The notes below the pieces were generated by a model. The model did no database searches and was not told where the DNA came from. It saw only the letters and a program-made list of their open reading frames with translations. From NCBI RefSeq assembly GCF_041296385.1, contig NC_091015.1, positions 59,214,345 through 59,278,344 of the forward strand: a DNA stretch of 64,000 bases, given 5' to 3'. This DNA comes from Aphelocoma coerulescens (taxonomy: Eukaryota > Chordata > Aves > Passeriformes > Corvidae). The position numbers and the translations under genes are program-made. Positions 48,641 through 61,514 of this stretch are shown piece by piece (position 1 is the first letter of the stretch; every line of letters begins with the position of its first letter).

Positions 48641-51600
48641 TATTTACATTTTCCCATCATATTTTTTATTCTTGGTTTCAATCACTTATCTGATATTCTT
48701 TTGAATCCACAATAAAAACATAATTCCCCAAATTTGCAGTGCTTATTGAAAGCATAATTATATCTCTAAGCACTGTCATGTATATCACGATTTTTCTTTT
48801 TGTACAGCATGCCTTTTTCTCTTCCAAAGAAATGATGAACACCATTCTGCCAACATGTACTGATCTGAGGCAATGATATTGCTCACTGATCATTGCTTCA
48901 CTTAGTATCTCATATCTTGTAATTTTCCCATAAATTACCTGAAGATGTGCTTTATGTTAATGCATACTTCAGTAGCAATCAACCATTTGCATGAAGCCAT
49001 ATAAAGACCATCATACCAATGCTTTTTACACTATCATTAACATAAATTGCAACCTTCCTGATATGAGTTCTTATTTACAGCTGACAGAATGGAGGAATTA
49101 GCTATATGTAGAGTCATTCCTGATGTAAATCTCCATGTTTAATACTGTTTAAAAAACATTTTCTAGGCAAAGTATGATGACCTGTGGCTCTGGGCCAGCA
49201 GCAAATTGAAACAATAAACTAGAAATATACTATAAAATAAATTGGAAGGTAAGACACTATAACACAAATAGTGAAATATCTGCAATGTGAAAGAATCGTT
49301 TTGACTACCATACATTTAATATTGTACTGACCAGATTGAAATATATTACCTCTTGTTTATAGAAATATTCTTCTAAACTCACCAAATATCAGAGCAAGCA
49401 AAATAACAGATTTCCTCTCATCCCTATTACATATATTAGGATATGAAATCACTTCAGTTTCCAAATTTGAAAATTAAGTTGCAAACAAAATTTAGTCCCT
49501 GGCCCTTAAAAGTCAATCAAGTTCCCATTAAACTTGATGAAAAGACAATTAATTGGCAAATAAACAAGCTCTGTACTTTTCTACTTAGTGTAAAAAGCCA
49601 GAATGTTATCAAATGACAGTGATACTTCTGGATGACTGCAGGATGAGGATGGTTGTGCTTGTACAATACTGGAAATTATTTTCCTCTGAAATGTGGTACA
49701 ATTCTGTATGTCTTATTGACAAAAATATCCTGTATAAATCATATAATAAAATATAACTGTAGCAATTTCACCTGGCAATTAATTTGATAAAAATAAATGA
49801 CAATAAAAATTGCTAGATTCTTTAATAATTCTGATAAATGTTGTCCATCTTACAAATAAATAAAAATCAAGTAGAAACTTTGCAAATGCACTAACTCAGC
49901 ACAAGTCTGACAATTTTGGTGTCAAAACATCTTTCCCTTCTCAAAACATGGCTTTTAGCTAAAGAAACTGTTCATTGTCAAACTCAGCACAATGTTAAGA
50001 CCAAAAACAACTGAAGGACAAAAAGAACCCATAAAAACTGAATTATTGTATTATATTTTCAAAAAAATGATGCAGTTATTAATCTATATTATTTAGTTGT
50101 AAAATGTGAAACATATAATAACTTGACCTGAAGAAGCTGATCTTTTAAAACTAGATTTTAAAAAATATTTGTTCTTCTTTTCTTATTCTCTCCAACATTC
50201 AGCCAAGCAAAAATAAATTGCTCACACAACCCTGTATCAGCTGTTGTAGGAGACTGCTGGCCATTTGATAGGTGCCAGGTGATGATTACGTTACATTCAG
50301 CATGTGACCAGGATGAAGTAGACTAAGACTTTCAATTCATCCTGATAGCTGAGCAGGCACCCAGTAAAAATACTTTTCAAGAACTACTGTTTTGCACAGG
50401 ATCCAAAGCAGTCAGGCCTGATTGTAGAACTCTGAATTTCAATATTTTCAAAATTTTCTATACATGATAGTTTTCAATTAATAAAACTAATTGTATTGCT
50501 AACCTTCCAGCTGCTTTATTCTCTTCATTCACAGGTTTTGAATTAAATTGGAGCACGTATTTAAATTAGAGTTAATACTTGATCAACTGTACTTGGTTGA
50601 AACCTGTAAGGAGACTCTTGGAAAGTAACTTCTTGGACTGTGCTTCCTTTTTAACTTTTATTTAGATAATTTCATATCAGAGAGTGAAAAGTGTACTGAC
50701 CTCAAGAGCTTATGAAGAGATTTTTTAGTGCATCCCAAAAACAGAATTCAAGAGTTGATAACTATTTAAGGGGCTAGTTCAATTTCAAAGCCACTTTAGA
50801 TTAGGACATATTTCTACAAGTTCTATGTTCATCAAAGCCAATGTGTATTTAATGTACCATAGAAATCCTGTGATGTTTTGGTGAAACTGGAAAGCACATA
50901 GTTCTAAAATGCTTTTGAATAAAAGCAAAAGCAGCTATATTTTGCCTAACAGTCCAGAACATGTCCAGACACTCAAAGCCATTTTGTTATTTTTTGACCT
51001 ACAACTTGCTCTATATTTTTGAAAGGCTTCATTTTTAAAACACAAGAAATCTCATTAAAGTCATTCAGAACCTGAAAACAGCTTGTGCGGCAAACTGAAT
51101 TTTCATTATTCTACTGACCTCAAGGAAGTTACACTAGATGTGACTTTATTCAACCTAGAACTTTGCAGTACTGTCAAATTTGTCCAACTGCATAAAGCTA
51201 TTCAACCATTTTTAATATTCCACATTTTTATTATTCTGCACCACCTCCACACTTTCTACAGTCCTTCCACGGCACTCATATTTTAATTTCCCCAAGACAA
51301 GCTAATATTAGCACAATAATTTCAATTAAAATAGCTCCAATTTGAGAACAAAGAAATAAGGGTCAACAATTATCCCCTCAGTATATTTTCATTGGCTTCC
51401 ATAAACCTTTCATCTACTTTATACACAGTGGCTTGGATTCTCCATAATCTCCTAAAAATTGCACTGTTTCCTTCTTTCCAAGCAGCTTTCAAATTCCATA
51501 ATCTCTCTACAGTACCACTGATACATAGTTTCTATATCTCCACCTGCTAAACTGTGATCCTCTTTCACTGGCCCCAATATCCCATAAACCCTTGCCCATC

Positions 51601-53000
51601 TTCTATAGAAGAGTCTGAAAACTATTTGAAAGAGAGTAACATAAACAGATAGAAAGAAGCAGCAACTCAAAACAATTTTTCATAGGTTGAAAAAATGATC
51701 AGTGGAAGCAATAAGCCTTCTACACTTACTAATAAGAATTATTCAGTTATAAAGCAGGAATGAGAGGAAGAAAAAAGGAATCCAAAGCATGAAAGAAAGG
51801 ATGCAAAAGAGAATAAAAGAAAAAAAGCAGGAAACATAAACAGGTAAAAATTAATTAAAGCAATTGTTTTCCTTAGTATTGAAGCTATACAATTTTTACT
51901 TTGCAGAAGCTACAGTTTTTAATTTTTTCTTTACAAAGTTCCTATTAAAATGCTCAACTAGAGTTGAAAATTTAGACTGTTTATTGTGAATATGTTGAGT
52001 CTTCCTGACCTTCTGAAATGCCTGTTTTGAAGAAGTCATAACTCTTAGAAATATTTGAACAAGTTTTACTACAAAAATAGACATAGAAATAGCATTCTAA
52101 ATTCTTTGAAAGTCCTAATAATAGTAAAGTGTATGAGTAAAATAGAGTACCAAGCTATGAGGGATAAAACATGAAATAAATTTATTAGTTTAAGTTTATA
52201 GAAAGAACACCACACAATATAACAACAGAAAAATAATTTCCCTTCAATGTTAAAATGATCTATTTGTGTAAATATCTATATTTCAGTAAAACTCAATCAT
52301 CAGAAATAAACAGTAATTTGTGGTGTTGATAATCCCAGGACTGTAATCTGCATTTAAGTGTGACACCTTTTTGTTGTAGGTTATGTTTTTTACTATAGAA
52401 AATTACAGATATTACAAGTTTCTTCCTCAATATAGGAGGAATATTGGAAGATTCCAAATTTACTATGAAAATATTAATCATAGACTCTGGCCAATTATTG
52501 TATATTACTGTAGCCCTATGCACAGACATGTGCAGGCTTAGGTATCCCCTCTGGCAATCGTCGGCAATACCAAGTTTGATATATTATTTTCATAATTTTG
52601 TCACACTATTTTTGTATAAAAAAAATACACAACAGAACAGAGCCCTACTTTTTCTAGAATTACAATAATCCCAGTCATTACCATTTCTTACTTTTCTCTT
52701 TAAATAATGAATAATCCCCTAAAGTGGATTATTTTAAAGTCAGAGAGATAGAGAAGACAGAAAAAGTTGCTTGCTGTAACTCCCCTTCAACTGTATTCAT
52801 GAAACTTATTAATTACAGATTTTGCTCTTTGATACAGATCTAAGCAAGCTATTACTTTCTGTCTTGGATAGGACAGTCAGGAATACAGTCTCAAGATGTT
52901 CTGTGACTTGCAACATGCTATTCCTTTAGTTTGCAGGATTGCAAGGGATTTAATAAAAGCTTCTGCAAAGTGAAATATATTCTTCCTCCAAGAATCACGT
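48641..53000. other. AT-rich intronic sequence
   Basis: No exon or transposable element is recognised. The block 50205-50345 is less AT-biased and non-repetitive, a weak candidate for conserved non-coding DNA. Confidence 0.45.
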
Positions 53001-56000
53001 TAAGCTACATGCATATGAGAGAGCGAATGCACTCATGTCTGCCATTTTCTATCTGCCAAACCTGTTGCACAATGCAAAGAAATCTGTGGCTTTAGAGAGG
53101 GCTTGTTCTACCCTTCAGCAGTGCTGAATAGAGCGAAGAGCTCCTGGTGTCCTCCCCCAGTACTCATTGCAGGGCATGCAAGTCCCAGGAGCCCTGACTG
53201 CAAAGGAAGGGTACTTTCTGGAGTGCTTTGCCACGTTGGTCCTTCTCTAATTCCTATCAGAGAATCTATGATAACTGTTATTCCTCCCTCTCTACCAATG
53301 CCCATCCATTTGCCTTGGAAGGATATCCAGACAGACAGGAAAAGGGGTATTCAGGTTACTCAGGGCATACCCAGGCTGTATTCGGAGAACAAGGCTCTGA
53401 GAAGCAATGCAAATGTTCCTTGCACTCAGTGTTACCCTCCCTGAGTTCAAACCTAGTGCCATATGCCTGATATTTGAGAATTCCTTTTATTTGAAATCAA
53501 ATTATTTTGTGAATCAAAACACTTTTTAAATTTAACAAGAGAGCAGGGAGACTTATAAACATGACAAATGAGAACTTGAAGATGCCGCTAACTTTACTTA
53601 TGAAATACAGAGGCACTGGGAATTAAATAGCAGTAAGAAGATGCTCACCACCCTACTCTATTGAAATGTTGTTAATAATCAGTCTTAATACAGGAGATAG
53701 GATTTCAGGAAGGTCCATGCTGCTTCATGAGTGTTGCAGTGTAATTAATCTGAGAGAAATCTCAACGAATATCCTGAAGTAGGAGAGAAATAATTTTAAA
53801 ATTTGTTTTAATCCTGCTCAACTTATTTATTCACGATTTTTTCAGCAAGAAAACATTTCTATTTTTCAGCCATTGACAAAGATGAGAAGCTATTCTATTA
53901 TCATCCCTCAGTCATAACTCCTAACAAGGATTACAAAGTTTGGGAGACAGAGAAAAATGATCCTTTAATACCCTGAAATGAGAGAAAATTTTTTGTGTGT
54001 TTGTTCTTAAAATATAGACAGTGAATTCTTGATGAATAGGTATTAATGAAAGGATTACTGAAGATAGCATGATGTTCAAAAAAGCAATCAAAATTTTTTC
54101 TCTTTCTCTGAGCATTTGTTCATATAGTCACACTACCTTGAATAAAGTTAAATCTTGTCAACAGTAATACTATAAACATTGGAATTGCTGATTATTTTTC
54201 TTGTGCTCACTGGAATCCATACAGGATACAAAACACAGTCAGCCCACAGAGGATGCCAAGTGATTTGACATAATGGGCAACTGGATTACCTTTCTTTTGT
54301 CCAGATCCTACTGTACAATACAAGACATGCATGTGAGTCTGAAGAAAAGCAGACATTGACATTGGGATGCAGCATGCAAACCTGGCTCAACTACCTATGT
54401 ACTTTTCATTGAAATATATGGGTATATTCAGTTGCTTCACCTTGAAAATGAGCCAAGTGGATGTTAGGAAGAAGTTCTGTGGGTAAAACCTGAATTTTAT
54501 CAGAAGAAAATTCTAATATGGCATTTGGCAGACTTTCAGTTACCACTCATTATCCTTTTTTTACTATTTCTGCATTCACAAAATCTTGCAGGTGTTACAG
54601 ATTTCTTGTACTGGAACTTGATTGTGAACAATAGAGTTTGCCATCAGGCCACAAATCAAGGTCCAGTATTAACCAGAGCAAGGGTCAAGATGTTTTGGTT
54701 CAGTGAGAGGAGTTTCCTTGCTGCTTAGTATGGTAAATGTTGATCTGCATTGAGCACTAAGTTGTGGCCAGAAATCCTCTCAATTCCTCAGTACTGCTAC
54801 ATTCCAAGACACAAGTTGCTCAAAAAATTTTAAAAAAACAAAACGAAATCCAAACAAACCAAAAATCCCTAACATTTGGAGATTTTGGGTTTTTTTACAT
54901 CTGTGGGTGAAAAAATTGGCATTGGGACACAGAGCATCATTATAGATGAATTATATGTCTGACAATTTTTTTTGTCCTGTTTGCAATTTCAGGTTTTCCA
55001 AAAATGAAATTGGTTCAGTATCTCTTCCAAACATTCTTGCTACTTGACACAGTGCTTTGTAAAAAGCCCCAAAATGATAAAAACACACTCCATGCCATAG
55101 GGAAGAGATGATTAAAAAGAAAAGAAGCCTTGATCTCTTACTCCTGTGTCATTCGACAGTAACATTACTGTAAATACTATTAAGATTTTACAAAAGAATA
55201 TATGAAATCAGATCATGTTACAAATATCAGACGTAGAGACATAAGAAAATATCAAAGAGGAATGGGTAGTGAAAAGAGAAAAAATGTTAAAAGCAATTTT
55301 GAGATGGGCCAATGCTAGCAGAAAGCAGATTACTAATTCTTAAGGTGATGGGAGAAAAGATTCTGTTAAATGATACATAATGTTCCAAAATACAAATATT
55401 TTTGTGAATGCAATTTATTCTTGATACAATAAACTCATTATAGCCATGAATCTACACAAGTGCTACATCATTTTAAAAACAGCCTGACAGATCTTAAATA
55501 CATCTTGAATTTATGAATTGGTAAGATCTATCCTGTAAGCAACATGTATTAAATTGCATATCTGTAGTTTAAACAAAACATCATTGTTGCTGTCGTGTCA
55601 ATGCACAGGATCTTAAAAGGCTGCAGGTGAAACCCCACTCTTAGTTGTGGAGCATATATTTGCTTTATGGGGTCCATGTTGACTACTAAAACATTCCAGC
55701 AATTTCTGCAAAGCAGTATTGGGTACACTTCCAATGGAAATGAGTTAAGTAGGTGCTTTCTGTGGTAACTGAGACAGCAGAATGCACTAACTTGCTGCTG
55801 CTTTCTGAAACTGATTATAGTTCAGCAGCTAAATTGATAACTGCTTCCAAAACTTTAGCTGCTGCTTCTGAAAAGCTGAACTACATTTCAATCTTTTGCA
55901 TCTTGTTAGCAGCTTCATCTTTATCCTTGCACTGGAAAACAAATGCCCAGATTCAAAGTTTAATTTCCAACAGTAGAAATGGTAAGCATCTTTTCATCTT

Positions 56001-59000
56001 TTTTGGAAAATCTGTAGATCCACTTTTCCAGAAAACATGGTTATTGATTTTTTGTAAATCAATAAATCCTATAAATCAAATGAAGTATTTTTACCATTCC
56101 TTATCCTAAGAATCTTAGGAAGTGATCATGAATCATTTTTGCTGGCAACACAAATTTCTTGAAAACAGAATTTACTGGTCATATGTCTTTTCAGTAAAGT
56201 GTCTATCTTATGGAAAATCAGAGGATAATTAAGCTTTTTTGTCTTCTCACATTGAATAATCTCACATAACAAAATATTTCAAAAGATGTATCGGGAAAGG
56301 ATCTTGTTGAAATTATTCCTTCTAAAAAGAAGTGATTGCTACCTGTAGGTCATCTCCTTCTATGTTAACACCTATATGGATTCAGACCTCCACAAAGAAA
56401 TCTGCAGGTACCTATGGCATGTGCCACAGACACATACAGACACAAAGGTTCAATGGGTTAGTGCACTCTCCTCCCTCAAATTATAATGACAATGATGCTA
56501 CGGGAACCTGATTTTGTAATGGGTTGTACTTTTTGCATACTGCCCCCCTTAACCTTTAGTAAACCCTTACTCTGTCCTCATAAACACCCAGGCAATATTA
56601 AAATTGTTTTATCATTGAAAAATATATTCAGATGGAGTCTGAAATCATTGGAGGGGTTGCATGGAAAGAATGGGTTACATTAGAAAGAAAACATGGAAAA
56701 GTAGAGAAAATGCATTCCCAAGGTGAAAAGGGGAAAATATTTCAGGCACTCTATTTCAGAGACAATCCTGAAAAACATTTTAATAGTCTGATTTGATAAA
56801 TAACATCAAACATGAATACATAAAAAAGTACAGTAAAAAAAATACTCCAACATACTCCTGGAATAAAATATATCTGGGGCAGTTCATACCTCAAATAGTC
56901 ACACATATATTAATAATCACACCATATCCATGCTGCATATTCTGTTCATATGCATTCTTCTGTGTTCCAGAGATTTATTTGAACTCACTAGGAAAAGCCT
57001 GTACGATATCAGGGGTGGGATCTGGCAACATTACTAACAACAAAAAACAATTCTTACAAAGCAGTTCCAGCATTAACTGATGACTGCTTAAAGAGGGTCC
57101 TGAGAAGTAGAAAACTTTCCAAATACACAAATTATAGCTCAATGCCCCAGGCTGTCAGGTTAGAATGTAGGAAAGCCTAACTCTAACCTCCAGATAAAGG
57201 GTAAAAGTCCCAGCCTCAAGAAATTAAACAGTACTACCTCATCCATGAAAACAGGGCAGGCAATGTTTCAATAATAGTTGAACCCTGGTCAACTTATGAG
57301 GCAAAACACAGGGCAATTAATGAAGAAAAAACCAAGAGACAATCATAACACAATAGGGAATGGAGCTCTGTTTTATGCACTGGAAAATGCCATTTTAACT
57401 GTGTTAAATTATAGCTGGATTATTCATACAGTTCTTTCTGACACATTCATCTCAGGAATGGTAGTGAAGAAAGAAACACTGGATATTTTTACTGCATATT
57501 TGCTTAGGAAAAATATACTCAGGGTAATGCAAATGCATTTAGGATATGGGTTAGGAGAAAGTAATGACAAGACGTGCAATGATACACCACCCACATACTC
57601 ATTTTGTCTGAGAAATTAATAAACTAATCTGTTTTGGTCATTCACCAGGAAAGATAACTTTTCCCCAGAATGACCTGGGTTTGTGAAGAAGCAATGGCTG
57701 TGATTATTTCTGTGAAAACATTAACCATGAATGGTTTTAAACAGCTTTTATAAAACATGATACAATAAGTGGGGAAATTATTGCCTTGCTCTATTTTAAG
57801 AAATAAAAATAGTGAATCTTTTCCAGTAATAGGTAGCTCACATTCACATAGAGAGATGGTATGAGAAACAATTGGTTTAGAACATTCTGCTAGAACTGCA
57901 AAGTTAAAACTCATATGCATCACTTTTCCTTAAAAAGGCATAGCAAAAGAAATAGAGTTCACTGCACTGCAGTTACAATTTCCATAGAGGACTTCTTATA
58001 TTAACAAAGCTCTTATCAGCTACTACTATTTCTAACAAACACCAAAGCAACATGTACCCTTTTCCACTTTAGTCATATTGGATTAAGTCTAATTCCTACA
58101 CAACAGCAATGAAAACTTGGAAAATCAGCAGAAATAGTTGACCAGCTAAAAGAATGATGAAGATTAAGTGAAATTAGGAGACTCAGTGATTACAGTATCA
58201 AAACAACTTGAAGAAATTGGTAAGAGACAAACAAAGGTGCAGAGTGAAAAAAGAGGAGAGAAGGGTATATTAAAAACTGGATGGAAAAAATGAGCTCAAG
58301 ATAACCATTTATCTGTCTAGCATTTACCTAAGAGAATGATGTGTATTTCATGAGAAACATTAACAGATGAATTATTTTCTGCTTCCGTTGTATGGCAACA
58401 TAATGATGACTAAAGGAATTCCCAAAAGCTAATGGTTTCCACTTCTAGGACACGAGCATGTAGATCAGAATGGAGTAAGGTTATTATTCTTGCTATCCTT
58501 GTGCTTTAAAACTCACTAGAAGTTGAAATCAGCTCTTTTAGAACATTAAGAAGAAGTGGTCAGTCAATATTATTAAGGCTGGACAAGATACATGACAGCT
58601 GAGGGGCATGTTTTCTGGAAGAACATTGAAAATAGAATGATAAAGCCTGAACAAGTTTTGGAGAGACTTCCATTCATCACTGTAGTACTGCAGAAATCCC
58701 ATTCCACCCTCAGACTCCTTTTCAAAAACTCTTGTTAAGCAGGAATTATATCTGCAACTAGCACTCTGGATCAGTTAATGGGTAGAGATGGGAAAGTTCA
58801 TAAGTTCATTAGGTTCTGATTTGGACAGCTACTGAGGAAAAATAGCATATTGCAATTTTAAACTTTGTTTTTATCTCGGTGTATGCATAAATCTTACTTC
58901 CTACTGGTGTTATGATTGCTTTATTGCAACTGAAACAACCAAACATCAAATTAAGTTTTCTATTTCACCTGTTTAGCTCCTTAATTCATGAAGCTGTTGT

Positions 59001-59848
59001 CTCATTTCCTCCCGAGAAAAACAGGGCTGAAACAGTAATTCATGTATTGCAGTAACTCTGCTATATGTTTTTCATATGCTGCCTCCAGGCACAGTGAATA
59101 GGAATAAAAATTGGAACACAACACCAACAGATCTTGCTCTGTTGTATCTATGCTTTTAGCTCCCACTCTGATTATTTGTTACCGTTCCTATAGCTCTGGG
59201 AAATGACAGACACAGGTACTGTGAATGCAGCAGCCCTTCTCCCTTCCCATGGTAAAAGGAAGAATGGCAGAACCAGCATGCTGTTCCCTCCCATTTTCTA
59301 GGCAAAGATCAGTGGCCCATGGAAAATTCATACCAAGAAAGTCACGAGTGGGTATTACTAGGAAATCTCATGAAAAGAGTGGATGCAGATGTACAGTTTT
59401 ATTAACTAACATTTTGCATTCTATGAGTTTATTGTATCACTGTTCTCTGTGATAATATTGTTTCTTACAGCAAAGGGAAGCTTCTTCCTATAAGGAAAAC
59501 TGATACTATGTATTGCATTGCCGCTTTCCTGCTTGTTAACCAGCAGGCACAAAAGAACTTTCTTCTGTCTCCAAGTTCCTGTTTGCAAAAAAGGCAAGTG
59601 TCCTATCATCTCCCATATCAATTGGAAAGCATATGGGCACTGAGAACCCAGAAAACAGACAACTTTCTGCATGTCCTCAGTACTAAACATATCATTATCC
59701 TCTCAAAATGGAAGTTTCCAAGGAAACAAGTAGAAAAGAGGATATGAGAAATGTAATTGTAAAAGAGAAAAACAAACCCAAAAATCTGTTTGTTTTTTTT
59801 TCAAATTTACATATATATGTACATTGTTATTATGCTGCAATTATGATC
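53001..59848. other. intronic sequence, no gene supported
   Basis: The 53100-53460 stretch is more GC-rich, with overlapping frames of up to 113 codons on both strands, but none has splice signals or a family match. The 118-codon frame at 55753-56109 is serine/leucine-rich with no recognised domain. Short A-rich tracts occur at about 54825-54865. Confidence 0.45.

Positions 59849-59877
<29 letters not shown>
59849..59877. repeat. (AAT)n trinucleotide microsatellite
   Basis: About nine to ten uninterrupted AAT/ATA units, followed directly by a hairpin whose loop carries more of the same trinucleotide. Confidence 0.95.
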
Positions 59878-59879
<2 letters not shown>

Positions 59880-59901
59880 CCCATAATAATAATATGGGTT
59901 T
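59877..59901. repeat. 9-bp inverted repeat with AAT loop
   Basis: AAACCCATA (59877-59885) pairs perfectly with TATGGGTTT (59893-59901) around a 7-base ATAATAA loop. Confidence 0.9.
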
Positions 59902-60464
59902 ACTATTTCATTCATTTATTAACTGCCATAGTTACTTGAATTGCCAAGAATAAACCTCTATCATGATAATAACTGCATATTCAAAAAGTAATTACTATCA
60001 TAAAAAACCCCATATATAAATAGACAATAAGAAACATCAATCTCACACTGATTTAAAAAAAATTCTACAATCTGAGCAAATCTGTATCAAAGTCAGGACC
60101 ATAAAGGCAGTGAGACAACTGCAACCACTGCAAGATCCCTGCTTGAAAACCGTTTCCTCAGAGATTTACAGTGTACCCATAGTTTTACTGTTTCTTGTGA
60201 TAACATGGTGTATTTTCAGCAAAGGTATCTGGTTTTGCACTTTCCTAAGAAAGTCACCAAGCTATCTTGACTAATTTTGATTCTCGAATAATCTTTAGTC
60301 AAGGCTTTGAAACAGACACCTAGGTTTAAACATAATTTATAACATATTGGGCTGCAAGTTCAAAACAAACTAAAAAAAACCCCCAAAGCCAAAACAGTAA
60401 AGACAGAAAATTGCATTTCCAGATAGTCTTTGCTGATTACTAGACAAGGACTTTTCATTCAGGT

Positions 60465-60527
60465 TTGAGCAGGAAATTGAACTAGATGACCTTCTGCAGT
60501 ATCTTCAAATGTGAATTATCCTATAGC
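60465..60527 (+). mobile_element. CR1 LINE 3' tail fragment
   Basis: TTGAACTAGATGACCTTCTG, CAGTATCTTCAAATGTGAAT and TATCCTATAG follow the CR1 3' terminus (actagatgacctt...attctatg). Short and old. Confidence 0.7.
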
Positions 60528-60979
60528 CTTTTGGGTTTTTTATTTTTCAGGTATGCTTTCAGAAGTCACTTATGACTTAATTTAAATGAAACTTCTTATT
60601 GCTATCTTCCCTCAGACTAAATAGAAGTCAGGGGCTTTATTATCTGTAAAATCACTCCCAATCCCTATTGCCAGCAATGATTTTAAACTGTTTGCTAGAA
60701 TGTACACGTTATTTTGCTTGGATGAAAGCCCATTATTAAAAAAAAAGACATGAACATGAAGCAATAAACTCTTAAAGTCTAAAACTCATAACAGAAGAAT
60801 GAGAATGCTTAGTTTGTACAAAGTTTCATATATCCCTCTGAAATCACATGACAATGAGAATTCATTGAATGCTATGCCTGCAGCCAAAAAAAACCCCCAC
60901 AACAAAACAGGTTTGTTAATGTGAAGGCTTTCCTCAAACACAGAATTTTGATGTAGTTTCTGTTTCATACCAAAAGCAT

Positions 60980-61022
60980 TATTTTGCACTATTTGCATTA
61001 TATTGCACTATTTTGCACTATT
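60980..61022. repeat. ~11-bp imperfect tandem repeat (TATTTTGCAC)
   Basis: Four imperfect copies: TTATTTTGCAC, TATTTGCAT, TATATTGCAC and TATTTTGCAC. Contains octamer-like ATTTGCAT. Confidence 0.85.
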
Positions 61023-61495
61023 AGCAGCAGAATCAGTGGAATTGTATATATCTCTGCCTTGTCAGGAAACTCACAACTATAAGCAGCAAAAGCTGTATTC
61101 CCCTAATGGCTAGTTAACTACCTGTCATTAATAGATCAATAAACAACTTGAGTCCTGATTTTTTAAAATATGTTAACTGAGTGATTTCTCCCTGAGAAGG
61201 AACAATGTTGTAAAGTGACAGGATTCCCAAGAGACAAAAAAGCAAAGAAGTTGAATTGCTTAACTATCTTCTGTGTGTTCTCAGTTCTCTTTGATGCACT
61301 TTAAAACAAAAGTACCTTTCTATCCTAAGTGGTTATTTAAACATCTGAAAGGGGTATGAGAAAAAGTCCCAGCCTTGAAAAGTACCTAAGGTCAAGGCCA
61401 CAAATGCTATCCTGATCCTGTGAAGCTAATGGAGGTTTTACTACTGGCTGCAATACCACCAGGTGCTCACTTCCTGAGGAATACAAAAAAACCTC

Positions 61496-61514
61496 TTTTT
61501 TTTTTTTTTTTTTT
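61496..61514. repeat. poly(T) run, 19 bases
   Basis: A homopolymer preceded by AAAAAAACCTC. On the minus strand it is a poly(A) tract with no recognisable retroposon body. Confidence 0.9.

Noticed and set aside
53103..53470. Overlapping frames (113 and 80 codons) in a GC-richer patch, considered as a lost exon or retroviral piece
   Set aside because: No acceptor/donor pair framing them, no family signature, and frames are open on both strands.
54400..54480. GGATGTTAGGAAGAAGTTCT resembling a CR1 3'-region block
   Set aside because: Only about 20 bases match and no flanking CR1 sequence follows in order; too short to call.
55753..56109. 118-codon plus-strand frame rich in Ser/Leu
   Set aside because: No domain, no splice context, opposite strand to the host gene; length is within chance expectation for 64 kb.
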